From the NCBI RefSeq assembly GCF_022682495.2, contig NC_071392.1, forward strand, positions 74,298,097-74,362,096: 64,000 nt of DNA, in the 5' to 3' direction. Below are positions 23,656 to 36,300 of this stretch, one piece after another. The stretch is from Desmodus rotundus (taxonomy: Eukaryota; Chordata; Mammalia; Chiroptera; Phyllostomidae). Positions within the stretch are counted from its first letter, which is position 1. Each line of letters starts with the position of its first letter. The position numbers and the translations under genes are program-made. The notes under the pieces were generated by a model. It did not search any database. It was given only the letters and a program-made list of their open reading frames with translations, and was not told the origin of the DNA.

Positions 23656-26600
23656 CTTCTTAATGAAGAGCCTCAATACTAGTTATTTTTGTACAGATCG
23701 CTAAGCCCCGTGAGCATCTGCTTTGAGGCACTTCATGATCACTTTGATTTTCATTCATTATCTTCATACATTCACCCCATTAGGTAGATGGCTTAGATAC
23801 ACATTCTCTACCCTAGACATTTTTTCCTTGTTTTAAGTGAAACATTCATTTTATAAATTTTGGAATGTTTAAAGAAGAAAGTACAAATTACTTAAATCTT
23901 ACCATCCAGAGGCAAGGTCACCACTGTTAATATCGTGTGGCCTTCATCTGCTTCTCTGTGTTTGCATTTTGTACCTGAGCATTTCCCTTGGCCTTTAAAT
24001 AATTTTGTAAGACATGATTCTTAACTGTCATGCAGTTATTAAGAATGTGGAGATACTATAATTTAACAAGTTTTCACCGATCTTTGTGTATATATATAAA
24101 TTATTTCCAAATTTTACAGTTGTTAGACTTTCATTTTCAAAAGAGGAAATTTGCCTTGAAGGAGGAAGTATTGAAGAGGTCCGTGCAGATCTAAGGTAGC
24201 TTTTGCATGGGCTGTGCTGGAAGTACAGAGTTACTTAGCACCGATCCGCATTCCCAAAGGGGCTGATATTGAGCCCCTCTGGCAGTACTGTCTCTAATCA
24301 CCGAGTTCCTTATCTGTTTGTGTTGTTTAGAAGCAGGCTGTGATCCAGGCCCTTTGTGGTTTGTTGTCACGAGGGCTCCCTCCCCCCAGCAGCTGAACGG
24401 GCTGTTTCTGAATAAAGGGTAGGGTAGATGGTGAATCTTCTCCCTCCCAGGGACCACTGCTCTTCCTGTTGTCCTGGCTGGGATACCGGGAGACGCTTTA
24501 ATGGGAACACGAAGGCTCCTGTGGCAGCTTTGTGAGTTTAGCCTGCAGTATTTATTTGTTTCGTACCATGTGCTGCTCTGTCAGTGACTTCCACAGCGCC
24601 AAGCACTTGTATTTGCACAATTACATTGCCCCCTATTGTGATAAAAACAATTACCCCCAAGTAAATGTATATAAAGTGGTTATATTTAGTTAAGCTCCAA
24701 CAGCATTGGTGACCAGTAGAAATTAGAATCATGACTGCTATTTTAAAGGCATATAACGAGCCCCCATCTCGAGGAGCCTGGCAGGAAATGAGACAAATGC
24801 AGCTTCTCCACAGCCATTCTGTCTCTCTGTGTGTTACCTGAGCCCTGGCAACATCTTGTTTGATCTCAAGTAGTGAGGTATTTCCGGGGAGTGAAGGCTC
24901 AAATCCTGGAGGGCTGTATAACCTCCAGTCAGCATCTCAAATACACATTCAAGCAAAAGGCAGCCATTGACAAATGCAAGGACAGTATACTGTCTGCCAC
25001 GTTACTCAGCAGTTTAACTGTTGCATTCTTTACTGGCTGAAACTCTGGTTTGTTGCCTTGGGAGCATAGAGCATATTATTATGTACCAACTCGGGAGTTA
25101 CTGCAACTCTTTCTGGGGCTAACACCTCTTTGGCGTAATTAGAAGACACTCTCTCAGATCCTTAAAACTGTCCACGTGGATAGTTTTGCATTCTTCATGT
25201 GTCTTTTCTGTGAGTCAGTACTTACTATTGGTAGTCTCATCCTCCTCCACCTGCACCCCTTGTCCCTTTCCCTCGGGAGTGGCACATTGCTTACTCCCAG
25301 TACATTTTCTCAGCCACTGATGGTTCAGCTCTTGCCATAGTGAAAGCTTTTTCTTTATGGATCAGCTGCTTATCTGGGAGAACTCCAACAGCCAGAGGTG
25401 AGAGGGCCCCAAAGGTATCTATCTGCTGTTTTCCTTTTTTTTAATCTCTATCTTTCAGAGATGATAATCTCTTCAGATAAACATGATCCAGGGAACCCAG
25501 GAGAACAGGGGAGCTGGAGGAGTAAGACCTGAGTTACTGGTTTGTACTGACTGACTGTGGGAGGTGACCTATATGACCCTAGAAGTGATCCTCATTCTTT
25601 TTTCCCCACCTTCCTGCCTCCACTTGGTAAACTTTCTGTTCCTATCTGGCTGGCTCTGGGAAACTAGCTGTAAGAGCCAGTAGAGAGCTTTGGAAGGGCT
25701 TTGGTTGGTTGTGTCTGATGCACAGGAAGTGTGTGTGGAGATATTTTAATTTGTGCACAGGTGTGTAGCTTGGAGTGGCATTGGCTCCCTCTGGTTTGAT
25801 TCTGATGAAACTGGGAGTGGTGGGGTTTGTGCTGAAACGATCCTGAAATTTCAGGAAGGGAAGAATGGGTTCAGGGCTGGTGATCATTCTGTGATATGGT
25901 ATCATTTGTATGGGTCCTTCCCTGTGGTTCTGAAGAAAATAGTGTATTAGTCATTTAAAAAGGTAATTTTAGCTCCTAGACTCCCTGCCACACTTGAGTA
26001 ACTTTTGGAAAGTGTAATATTTTACCTTAAGCCCATTAAGTGGTAGGCACTTTTTCTGTATTCCCTTTATTGTCCTTTAACTGATTAGTGAAATATCTGT
26101 GTGAACCCAGAAGGCTGATTTATTAATTTTATTGTCTTTTTTAATAACTAACTTCTCCCTAGTGCTGGGTGTTGAGGCCCAGACACTGCCATGATTTTTT
26201 CTGCAATTATTGCCTGTCCTCCCCTGACCTGCATCCTCAAGGGGCTACTTTGCGATTTCCTAGCTTTCATGAAGCCTCTAGCTGTTCCTTCCCATGGGTG
26301 GGTGGTAATAAATCCACTGAAAATGCCCCCACCAAGAGACATTGTGACTCATTTTAGGTTATATAGCAGAACAGGGGATAAGACTCAGCATCCTGACCCT
26401 CAGACGTGTTCTAGGGACAACCCTAGAAGAGATGTAGAAGTAAAAATGCCACATGTCAAATTGGACTTGACCTCTTGATCTGGGAGCCTTTTTTGGCCTA
26501 GGTCTGAGGGTTTTAGCCATGGTTAATTTTCTGGCCAAGGTGCTCCAGAAATTCTGAAGCACCTATCTGGGTAGTCAGGCAGTTGCTGATGAGAATGGTA

Positions 26601-27298
26601 TCTGAGATGTTGCTCTGGAAATAGATAACAGGTCTTGGGGGTCCAAGTCCTAAAATCATGGTAGCAAAAGGTTGCTCAGAGGAGACTCTGAGTGGGGAGA
26701 TGCACTTTGCACAACGCACATGCCCCAGCCCCTCCTTACTTGCCAGCGTAAACACTTGGGCATCATGCTGGTAGATCCTTCTTCCTTGGTGAGTCTGTTC
26801 AGATTACTTTCCATAAATTCTCATTGTCGCCTGTAAGCACAGATCTCGGGTGTTTTTAAGGTTCAGGGCGAAACAGGTTTCTGTAACTCTCCTGCTCTAA
26901 GGGTAACTGGCTGTATGTGTAATGCACAATGCCTGGCTCTGTGTGTGTGTGTGTGTGTGTTGGGCTATCTTTTATTCATGAAGCATGTTTGAGTGCAAAA
27001 GTCAAACAGAAAATGAAAGTAGCCTGGGTATTTTTCAAACATTTAATTTTTATGTGTTGATTTGGAATCATGGAATGAACAACTTGGAACACGATAAAAG
27101 ATTAATGAGAAACAAAGCCATGAACTCATCAGAGTCTCAACTCCACTAAATTACAGGCCCTAAAGAGTCACGGTAACTCATCTGTGTGTCACAGAACAGA
27201 ACCATCATTGCTTACTTTGGGTCTGACTCTAGCAGCGTGGCTCGCTCAGTCAGCAGAGCCGCGCGGAGTGAGAACATTGTGTCAATGCTTTTAATGCA
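23656..27298. other. Downstream SND1 intron with possible conserved blocks
   Basis: A diverged ancient repeat may lie at about 23830-23990 ('accatccagaggcaaggtcaccactgttaata'). The block 24540-24740 is unique, balanced in composition and lacks repeat character. A (GT)10 microsatellite is at 26941-26960. No exon or RNA gene is recognised. Confidence 0.5.
26941..26960. repeat. (GT)n microsatellite
   Basis: Ten uninterrupted GT units, preceded by a CT-containing flank and followed by TGGGC. Confidence 0.95.
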
Positions 27299-27449
27299 CA
27301 GGTTCTCAACCCATGGCTGCACATCTGCACCACTGAGGGATCTCTTAAAAATCCTCTGTGCCCCAGGTCTCCTGAATCAGAATTTGTAATTGTGGGTCCC
27401 ACAAAGCTCCTCAGATGCTTCTTTGTGCAACTAGAGTTGAGAGCCACCG
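27299..27449. mobile_element. MER5A-type hAT-Charlie MITE
   Basis: The ends CAGGTTCTCAAC and GTTGAGAGCCACCG are imperfect inverted repeats of the CAGTGGTTCTCAA type. The interior 'ctcctgaatcagaat' and 'gctcctcagatgcttct' match the MER5A layout as remembered. About 150 bp, without coding capacity; a mammalian-wide old element. Confidence 0.78.
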
Positions 27450-27727
27450 TTTTTTGTGTCCTGGGTGGCTGTGGTAGAAGTGGAGATCTGGTGGGATCAA
27501 TTCTGGATAGGGTCTTCTGATGGAAGTTGATGGCGTCTAACCCAAATAAAATATTGTAGATGTAAATCTTGTTAAGCTTGCCTTAAGAATTGTTTGAAGT
27601 AATCATATTCTTGTGCGCTTTGGGGAATTTTCAGTTATTCCATAATAAAGATGTCACAGCCACTCATTTCGTAAATGATGAGTTTAAATATTTTCCCTCT
27701 GGAATATTCTTCCCTTATAAGGCATTA

Positions 27728-27870
27728 CAGTGGTATCTCGGTACTCATCAGCTTTAGAACTCATCAAACCTGGTGCTCTTCACATTTTGACAAGAAAAAA
27801 ATGTTTCAGGGCTTGGTGCTTGCTCGCCACTCATGGGAACAAATTAACGATGAATACTGGGGTACCACTG
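27728..27870. mobile_element. TA-flanked 143-bp MITE (Tigger/mariner-like)
   Basis: Inverted ends of about 24 bp are visible: left CAGTGGTATCTCGGTACTCATC, right reverse complement CAGTGGTACCCCAGTATTCATC. The element is flanked by TA on both sides (27726-27727 and 27871-27872), the Tc1/mariner target. There is no open frame for transposase. The terminal CAGTGGTACC motif resembles Tigger (pogo) derivatives. Confidence 0.85.
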
Positions 27871-28069
27871 TATTACCTATTTTGTCTCCTCTGGAGGTAG
27901 TAGGGAGAGGAAATCACTATCACAGTTGTGGTATTGTGATTTATACTAAGAAATACATATTTGGTCTTTCTTCATCCCTGTTTCTTCTGTCCCAGAGCTC
28001 CTTAAACCCTTGCAATTTCCTGCTCGGTGAGAGGTTAAAGGTGTCTTTTGTTATGTTATTGAGGTGACT

Positions 28070-28570
28070 TTTGGAAGGCACCTGGGATTGGGGCTGGTTG
28101 CCAAGAGACCCAAAGAGGTAATTTGAGGATTGGAGCTAAAGGGGAGAGAAGGGCGGGAGGTTGAACCAGTCACTATGGCCAAGTGTTTCAGTCAGTCACG
28201 CCTATGTAATGAGCCCTCGATAAAAGCCTCAAAGGACTGGGTTTGGAGGGCTTCTGGGTTGGTGAATAGGTGGAGACTGGGGAAGAATGATGCACCTGGA
28301 GAGGGCATGGAAACTTTGTGCCCTTTCCCCTACCTTGCCCTATACATCTCTTCCATCTGGCTGTCCGTGTTATGTCTTTTTATAATAAACCAGTAATCCA
28401 GTGAGTAAGATGTTGCTCTGAGTTCTCTGAGCTTCTCCAGCAAATTAATCGAGCCCAAGGAAGAGGTCTTCGGAACCTTCGGTCTTTAGGCATGTAGTCA
28501 GAAGCACAGGCGACAACCTGGACTTTTGTTTGGCCTCTGAAGGGGGTGGGCAGTCTTGGAGAAACTATAG
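28070..28570 (+). mobile_element. Solo LTR of an endogenous retrovirus
   Basis: Layout of an LTR: a U3-like part, a TATA-like box (GATAAAAG near 28219), AATAAA at 28384-28389, then a U5-like part containing 'gcaaattaatcgagcccaaggaagaggtc' and 'cagaagcacaggcgacaacctgg'. These blocks match a class of mammalian ERV LTRs I remember, but the family name (ERVL or ERV1 type) is not certain. No internal viral genes flank it, so it is a solo LTR. Confidence 0.72.
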
Positions 28571-30164
28571 TATCTGAAGCTTTTTCCAGGTAGAAAGTGT
28601 CAAAATTGACTTCTTATAGGACACCAGCTGCTGTTGGAGAATTATTGCTGGTGTGGGAACACCTCCTTGCCCCATGTTAGAATTGGTATGCGAATGAATA
28701 ATAGTAATAGTGTCTGAGTTTTTTTCTCTGTCCTATGATTTGGGCCAGTGTTTGCCTTAACAGCCATAATGTGGCCTGATTTGTGAAGCTTATCTGCAGA
28801 TACTTTCCTTCTCTCTTAAAAATGCCTGAAACCTAGACAGATACTTAGGTGGGCGTTTAGTCCCAGACTTGTCTTATCCTCTATATGAGTAACTTTCTCA
28901 AGAAATAAATATTAACATGACTCTTAAATATTGAATGTGATTTTATTTATCTGGCTTCTTTTACAAGTTGTCTCCTTGAAAAGCCCTTCCATTTTGTTCT
29001 TTACCTGTTTATTTTTTGTGTGCTTGTTCTTTGTTTAATGTTAGAGCGTTACCTTAAAATTACCCGTGGAACTTAAAATAAAACCAATGCACAGGTCTCA
29101 ACCAGAATAATTAAATAAATTCTCTGGGAGTAGAGCTCCGGCATTGTTGTACCGCAGGTGATTCTCAGTCTCCATCAGGATTGCAGACCACTGTGTTCAA
29201 GTATTGCTCGGTGGTCTGCTTCTAGACCAGCCCCTAAGCTTTCTTCCTTCCTTACTCTTCCTAACATTGCCTTCAACTGTGTACTCTGTATCTGTTATGG
29301 CCTCTCTAGACCTGATCATTTCTCTTCTGCAGGTGACTTTAAAAGTCTCTCTTGTTAGAGTGGAACTCAGTAGATTTCTCTACTTTTGAACTTGGCCTTC
29401 AATAAATGATAACATTGTGCTTATTTAGCATTCTTTTGGGGGAGCTCAGAGCTCTTTAACAGTCTTATAATTAGTCCCCACAGTGTTTCACTAGAGTCAG
29501 GGAAGGGATTCTTTATTGTTAAACCTAATACCCTAAAATCGCCGGGCTCTGCTGTCTTGTTCTCAGTTTGACTGTTTCACCTATGAGGTTGGACAGGTTC
29601 CTGGATTGCCTTCCTGGTAATCTGAGGAGTAAGATTTACTGCCTAGCTTTTCTTTACCTGGAGAGTAAGTCCTGCAAGGACTTGAGAAAGATATTATTTC
29701 TAATCTTTGGTGGAGAGATCTACTTGATGGGCTGGGTGTGGGTAGTCCCTGAAGAAGGATGTTGTAATGTTAGGGTTAGTATGTAAACGTGGGCATCAAA
29801 GCTGGGCCAGTCCGTGGCAGAACCAGTGACACCAGCGGACAGCATGTGTTACCAAAACGTGTCTTTGGCTGATGTTTAAATTGCATCAAATTAAAGGCTA
29901 TTTTTCATTCTCCGTTGTGGTGTCACCAAAGGGTGGAATTAGTGTCATTTTCTGCAGCTTTGAGCTTCTGGAACTGTCACTCTCCCTGAGGGTCACTAGG
30001 GGTAGTAACTCAGTATTTTATAATCTGAAGAGGCAAGAAACTTCTCTGGAAGACTTCTGAGAAGAATATTATTCCAGGTCTACTGAACCCTATTCAACTT
30101 CGTTTTTCCTGCGGTCCTTTATTTAAAAAAAATAAAATAAAAAATCCCAGAAAACAAACCCATA
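28571..30164. other. Downstream SND1 intron, unique
   Basis: No repeat, exon or RNA gene recognised. An A/T-rich run at 30120-30145 sits just before the next SINE. Confidence 0.5.
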
Positions 30165-30370
30165 GGCCCTGGCCCGGTAGTTAAGTTGGTCAGAGTGCCA
30201 TCCTGATACGTAAGGGTCGTGGGTTCCGTCTCCGGTAGGGCACATGTGAGAAGCGAGAAGCAACCAGTGTGCGTAAGTAAGTGGACAGTAAGTGCTCAAC
30301 AAATGGTTATTTTTCTCTTTCTCTTCCCCGCTCCTCCCTCTCTCCCTCTCTCTAAAAGCAGACTTTAAAA
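30165..30370 (+). repeat. tRNA-derived SINE, diverged subfamily
   Basis: Head GGCCCTGGCCCGGTAGTTAA with a degenerate B box (GGGTTCCGTCTCC), then 'ggtagggcacatgtgag', a CT-rich section and a short A-rich end. Possible target-site duplication AAAACAA at 30151-30157 and about 30370-30376. The middle differs from the VES copies at 44.9 and 61.7 kb, suggesting another SINE subfamily. Confidence 0.8.
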
Positions 30371-33300
30371 AAACAACTTGTAATAAGTTCATGTTAACTC
30401 CTATCATACTTAAAAGAGCGAAAGGTACTAGGGGTGGACTGGGGAGTGTGGCAAGCACCCTGGTTTTTGTTTTGTTTTTTTTTTCCTTTTATGAAAGTTC
30501 TTCACAAAGTGTTGGTCATAGGAATGTTTCAGTGCCTAGTCATTTTCTAGCAATTTACCAGTTCTTCAGGTGGTTACTTAGCCCTTACTTTGAATGTTGT
30601 ATCGTGTTGGGAGTGCAGGTGTGCACGATGAAGCCCTCATCATGAGAAATTCAGTCTGGTAGTGGGAATAACTCAAGCACGTGTTAAGCAAGGCAGTATA
30701 TGCTACATGCCGGGAGGGATACAGCCCAGTGCCGTGGGGATTCAAAAGAGAGAGAAATCACATTTGACTTGTTTTTTACCACTTGGATTCTGGCAATCTT
30801 CCTGCTTGTACCTCTTCTGAGGTAGAAAACCAGACACAGGCTATTCAGAGACTCTATCCCTGGGCAGTGTTGTGGAGGAAATGCATGTTACTCCTTCCCT
30901 TCCTCAAATGGTAATCTTTCTTCCGGGATTTCCTCCCCCTTCCTCTCCCCACCTCTGTTTCTTTTTTCTTTAAATCCCCTCAGTCAAATTGAATGTTGCA
31001 GGAGCCAACCTCATATCCATAAAGAAAAAGGAAGAAGATAGATCTGAATGATTGGTGGAGAGCTTGATGCTAGGGATGGAGCTAAGTGTAAGTTGGTCAA
31101 GCACCCCGTGAACCTGCAAGGTGTTTTCCCTTCAGGCTCTGCTTTCTCCCTAGACGTTTTGTGAAGGCCACTCCTTAGGCAGCCCTTGTCTTTTTTGCTG
31201 AATGTCAGCAAGCATTTACTGTCACTACTCTGATGCCAGGGAGGAAGGTGATGTTTTTACTTTCTAGCAAAACAGCCCCTGGCCTTTTGGTGGCTCTACA
31301 TTTAAAGGTCAGCACCCTCTCTTTCCTTCTCTTGTCTTCTGTGTCCTCCATGTCATCTTTTCAACCTGTCTCTTCTGGAAGCTGTTTTTTGTAGAAAGCA
31401 CTAGAGCCATATTTTCAAGAGAATGGCTTAAGTCTGAAGGTCCCAGTGTTGACTGTGAACTTGAGATGGTCACATTATTCCTCAGGAGTGAGTTCATGAT
31501 TTATGGTTTTTGTCTCTTAGAAGAAAGTAATTGACTTTTTTTTCCCCAAGGGAGGGTGTTTTCTATTTAAACCATGTATTCCTATTATTATTGGATTATT
31601 TCGCAGTTTAAGTATATTGTAATTTTGAGTGGTTTTCTTACTGAAATTGGCCAAGGCAATTATGGTGGTCTTAGTTGTAGAATTCTCATCTGATGTTGAG
31701 GACCTATTCATTTCACAGGTCTTGCAACTATCTCGATACAACAGGCATGTAAATTTCACATATATACAAATATTTTTCAACTGTGTAATGATGCTGGTTC
31801 TAATGAAGAGCTTAAGACTTGCCATAAAAACTTCTTTTAAATTAAGTTTGTATGTGGTGATTTTTAATGACAAGTAAATTATGATAAATCTTTCATGATG
31901 GTGATTAGTTGTAAGTTTAGTCAAACATCTGTTTATTTAGCAAAGTGATCATGAATATTCCCTTTGCAATTAGAACTGATTTAGGGAAGATCTATATTTA
32001 TAATTAATAGATATTGAAGGTGTGCTAAATATACTTAGGCTCCTGTTCCTTCATATTCCTTCTGTGTTCTTTTAATTCATTTTGTTCTTTTTGGTGGCAT
32101 TCTCTACTTCTGCTTGCTTCCTTTTGTGTATTGAAATTGCAGTATTTTTAAAAAGCAGTAAACTCTTATGATAAAATACTCATTTGCTAATTCAGTTTTT
32201 ATTCTTGTACATCAATGCGTGACCAGTGCATGAGTTAGAGTTGTTGCGTGAACAGTGAGCCTTCAGTAAATGTTAGTGCCTGCTAGACACTTGTTTCTAG
32301 GTCTCTTGGCCTGTCCTGCACAAAGAATATTTTGAACTGGACCATTCAGGTTCCCATGTGAGTATGTAAATGGTGATGTGCTAATTTCCCCTTAGCTCTC
32401 TTATGTTTTTTCTCAAAGGAATCACCTGTGCTCATCTCTTCCCCTCTTGTGTTCAGGAAAATAACGTATTTGATGAAGTCCTTTGCCAGATGATGACTTT
32501 TAATTTTGATCCCTTTCTTATAAATTCAGAAGGTATATGTGCAGAAAGAAAAATGATTTCTCAACAAGTGTAAAATAAATAGTGGGAAGAGAGAGTTTGG
32601 AGACATACTAAATACTCCTTTTTATAGAAACATATCTGAAACTCACCTGAATCCTTAGATGGCCACATAGAGTAAATTCTAAGGTGGACCATATGTACAA
32701 CTGATTTGTCTCATTTGTATCTTGCAAATTATGTAATGCTGAGCAGCATTTTCTTTCTTTGTTAAACTATTATATTCATAAACTGATATTTAGGAAGATC
32801 AACTCTAAGAACCTTAAACTAATTAAAAATAGTACATTTAATTTTTAAAAATGTCCTTGATAAGTAGAGAGACACTTGTCCTTTATAAGTAAAAAAGTCC
32901 TCACTCAGCTATGAAGATTTGGGGAAAAGATGAAACAGGGGACAGAGATCCAGGACTGGGGTGTTTTTTGGTGGTGGTGGTGGGTGTGGTTGGAGCTTTT
33001 GGGATGTTGCTGTCTTTCTTTCAGAATCTTCTCTGAGTAGTATTCCTGTTGCAATGTTCCCCACGCCATCAGTGACTCGTAATGCTACAGCAAGACAGCT
33101 TTAGAAACCTTAGCACAGAGTAAAGTAAGTTCATATTAGGTATCTTTGACTATCTGTGAGGTTATGATTGGTGCAAACTTCCCTGTCTTCTTCCAAGGCC
33201 TTCCACAAATTTACCTTACAGTGATTTTATCTTCTTTTGCTCACTGAGTGTCTCCATCATAGACATAGTTAGTCTGTGATAACCCTTCTAACTCGTGAAA

Positions 33301-36300
33301 CCTTGTATAGTCTGACGGAATGCTATCAGTGACAGGCCTGAGCCATATAAGCATCTGAATGTGCTGCTAATTCTCAGTCTTAGCAAGTGAGTCAGTCAGC
33401 TTGTGCTAGTAGTAATGTTTGACTATAGACAATCCATATGACTCAGAGACACACTTTGTTCTATATTTTCTTTGGTATTAAAGTAACTTTTAAAAAGCTA
33501 ATGTCAGAATAATGGAATAAACACTTTATGAATGACTTTGCGTTAAGTACACACAAGCTGTCTTTTGTCTGTGTATGTGGAGGATGTAGCTTGAGTGGCA
33601 GAGTTAGATTTTTATATAGAGAAATGAAGGGAAAATGTAATTCGTGGGGCAAATTTCCATGTTGGCCAAGTTCTTCAAAGTGGTAAATATCTCTGTTCTG
33701 TTGAAAATTACAGATATGCTGGTGTGCCTTGCTGTTCAATGAATTGTTAAAAGCCCTGTATCCTATGCTTTGGACATAAATAGCACACGTGGCTGTCGAA
33801 ATGACTCTTCCATGTAGGATTGCCTAAGGCAATTCCTGCCCTTGTCTCACAGAGGAGTCATGGATTTGAAATAATTTCTGCCTCTGTTTTCCACTCATGT
33901 AGCTCACGAACACTTGCACTAACACGGCCAATCACCGTAATTCATTGTTTCTGTTGCAGGCTCACAGGATGTTCCAAGAAATTGGCATTGGGTGTCCAGG
34001 GATGGTTCTGGGAGAAAACGTTCTCTGGATACAAATGGTTTCTCTAACTACAGCCTTGAAGGGAAATTAGAGTCAGATAATCCAAAACCTTCAGTGTTCA
34101 GCTTGAAAGACCCTTAGAAAAAAAATTTTTTCCCCCAACTGACAGCAGTTGTCAGAGCCTGGTTGACATATTTGACAATAGTGAACGTCAGTGGTTTTGA
34201 GGAAATGACTCCTGCTTGTATAGGCCCACAGCATGGTTTTTCTCACAAGGACTAATTTTTTAGGACATGCCACGGTAATAATTTTTAGCAGTGCTTTAGC
34301 TAAAGGCAAGTGGTGCCTTTTCATTATCAATGTCACCGTGTTGTATTGTCACTTACTTGGGCGTTCTCTCCTTTTTTTGCCTTTTATTTGATTAATGTAG
34401 GAAGAAACTATAGTAAGACAACTGGGCGAACAGTGTATCTTGATAATTGTAGAATTAATATATTTTTGTATGATGGCCCAAATGTAGTTATTGCCCCCCC
34501 TCCATACCCCTTTCTCTGTGTGTGTTTTATTGCTTTGGATTAGGGCACATCTTGGTCTTTTTTATATCTTTCTTATGTGTTTGGTTATCAACTGCCCTGC
34601 TCAGTGTTGTGCTATAGCCTACTTCTCTGACCTTGTTTTGGGCCCCGTGGAAACACAGGCTTGCATGAAAACGTGATATTGAAGTAAGAATCTGGCACTT
34701 GTGAAAGTCCTTGCGACTTGGCTGGACTGTGCCTGATTTTTTTTCCTGCTTTCCTGGCCTGGTCTGTGTCTTCGTGTCGATGGTTCTTGCCTTCAGAATC
34801 CATTCAGACAGACCATAACACTTGGTGATATAGTTGCTCTGCCTAGTCTTTGCACCTTTTCTTAGATGTGCCCTGGGAACAATGCTGGTGTGCATGATAA
34901 CTGTGCTTCTAAAGGACTGCCATCCCCTTTGGGTACTGGACCGTAACCGAGTCAGCCGTGTGTATGCGGGCAGCTGTTGTCTGAGTTGGCACCCACATTG
35001 TCTGTCAACTCTATGATACATGGCAGAAGTAATTTTAAAATCAATTTAGAAGTTTGTAAAAGACACCCTCATACTATGTGTGAGAAGTAAGCTAAGTACC
35101 TGGTGAGGATAGAGAAAAGTTTAATTATGTTTTCTTCCTCTAAATTATCTAATTGAGCAACAAGCTTAAACACACAGAAAGTTTTAAAAAGTATGTGTGC
35201 CTTATCAAACATTCCTACTTCAGTGGATTATAATTTTATGAGACCGTATGCATTGGTTGTTAGAAATTGCTATAGTTATTAAGAGGCAGGATAAAGTGTC
35301 TCAAGGTAGTGTGGAACAGGTTGGGTTAGGGGAAGAAATGGCATTTCAGCAGGACGGGAAGGGCAGGTGAATGGAGGGTCCCGACAAACACGATGGCGTG
35401 GAGAGTCTGAGTTCTGGGTATGGAAGCGGAAGCGGAAAGGATGCAAGGATGTTCCTGCTGGAAAGAATCAGCAGGATTTCTCCATCAATTAAATTTGGGA
35501 GGGGTGGTTAAGTTGTAGATCAGTGGATATGTGTTTGTCCATAGAGATTAAGATTTTTGCCCAGGGAGTAAGAATTTAGTTAATAAACATAGATAAGTAG
35601 AAGTGGAGCTGGTGGGGGGAGACCAGGTAACCACAAAAGTTCACCTTCAGACAAGCTGGCACAACCTACGAGTAGGAATGTTCAAGCAGAAGCTAGAACT
35701 GTGAGAAGTGCATGTAGATTAAGTGTGTGTGGCCACAAAAAATTTTAATTCTTCTGCAGAGAAGCTGATTGTTAATCCAGTACAGCATTACAGATACTGC
35801 AGATACGTCAACTATTAAGTTTGGAAGGCTTGATTGAGGGTTGGGCTGGAGGATTTGGAGGCATTCCATGTGCTGATTCCCATGAGGGGAAAGATTCAGA
35901 GCTCTGATGAGGAAGGTTAAGGAACTAGAAGCCCACGATCCCCTGTCAGAAATCCTTAGGGTCACATCTTTCTGAATTCAGAAGTTCGGGGGGTTTAGAC
36001 AGGTTATATGGTACAGGTATGGTGTATTAATTACATACTCCCCTCAGTGGGGTTGTGGATAGCAACCCCGTAATTAAATACTTTAATATATCTGCAGTGA
36101 AATAATGAATATTCATGCTAAATGCATTAAAGACTAACTTCACATCTGTTCAAGTGAGTTTTGTAGCAAAGAAGTTCAAGTTAGGTTAGGTTTTACTACC
36201 AAATGTGTTGTAAGAACACTCTTTTGGTTTTTTAAGCTTTTTGGAGTTTGCAATTGTAGATAAGAGATTCAGCACCTATAGTTTGAGGCTACTCTGTCAG

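Noticed and set aside
34527..35021. 164-codon open frame on the minus strand
   Set aside because: No recognisable protein features, no splice or promoter context, and length within chance expectation.
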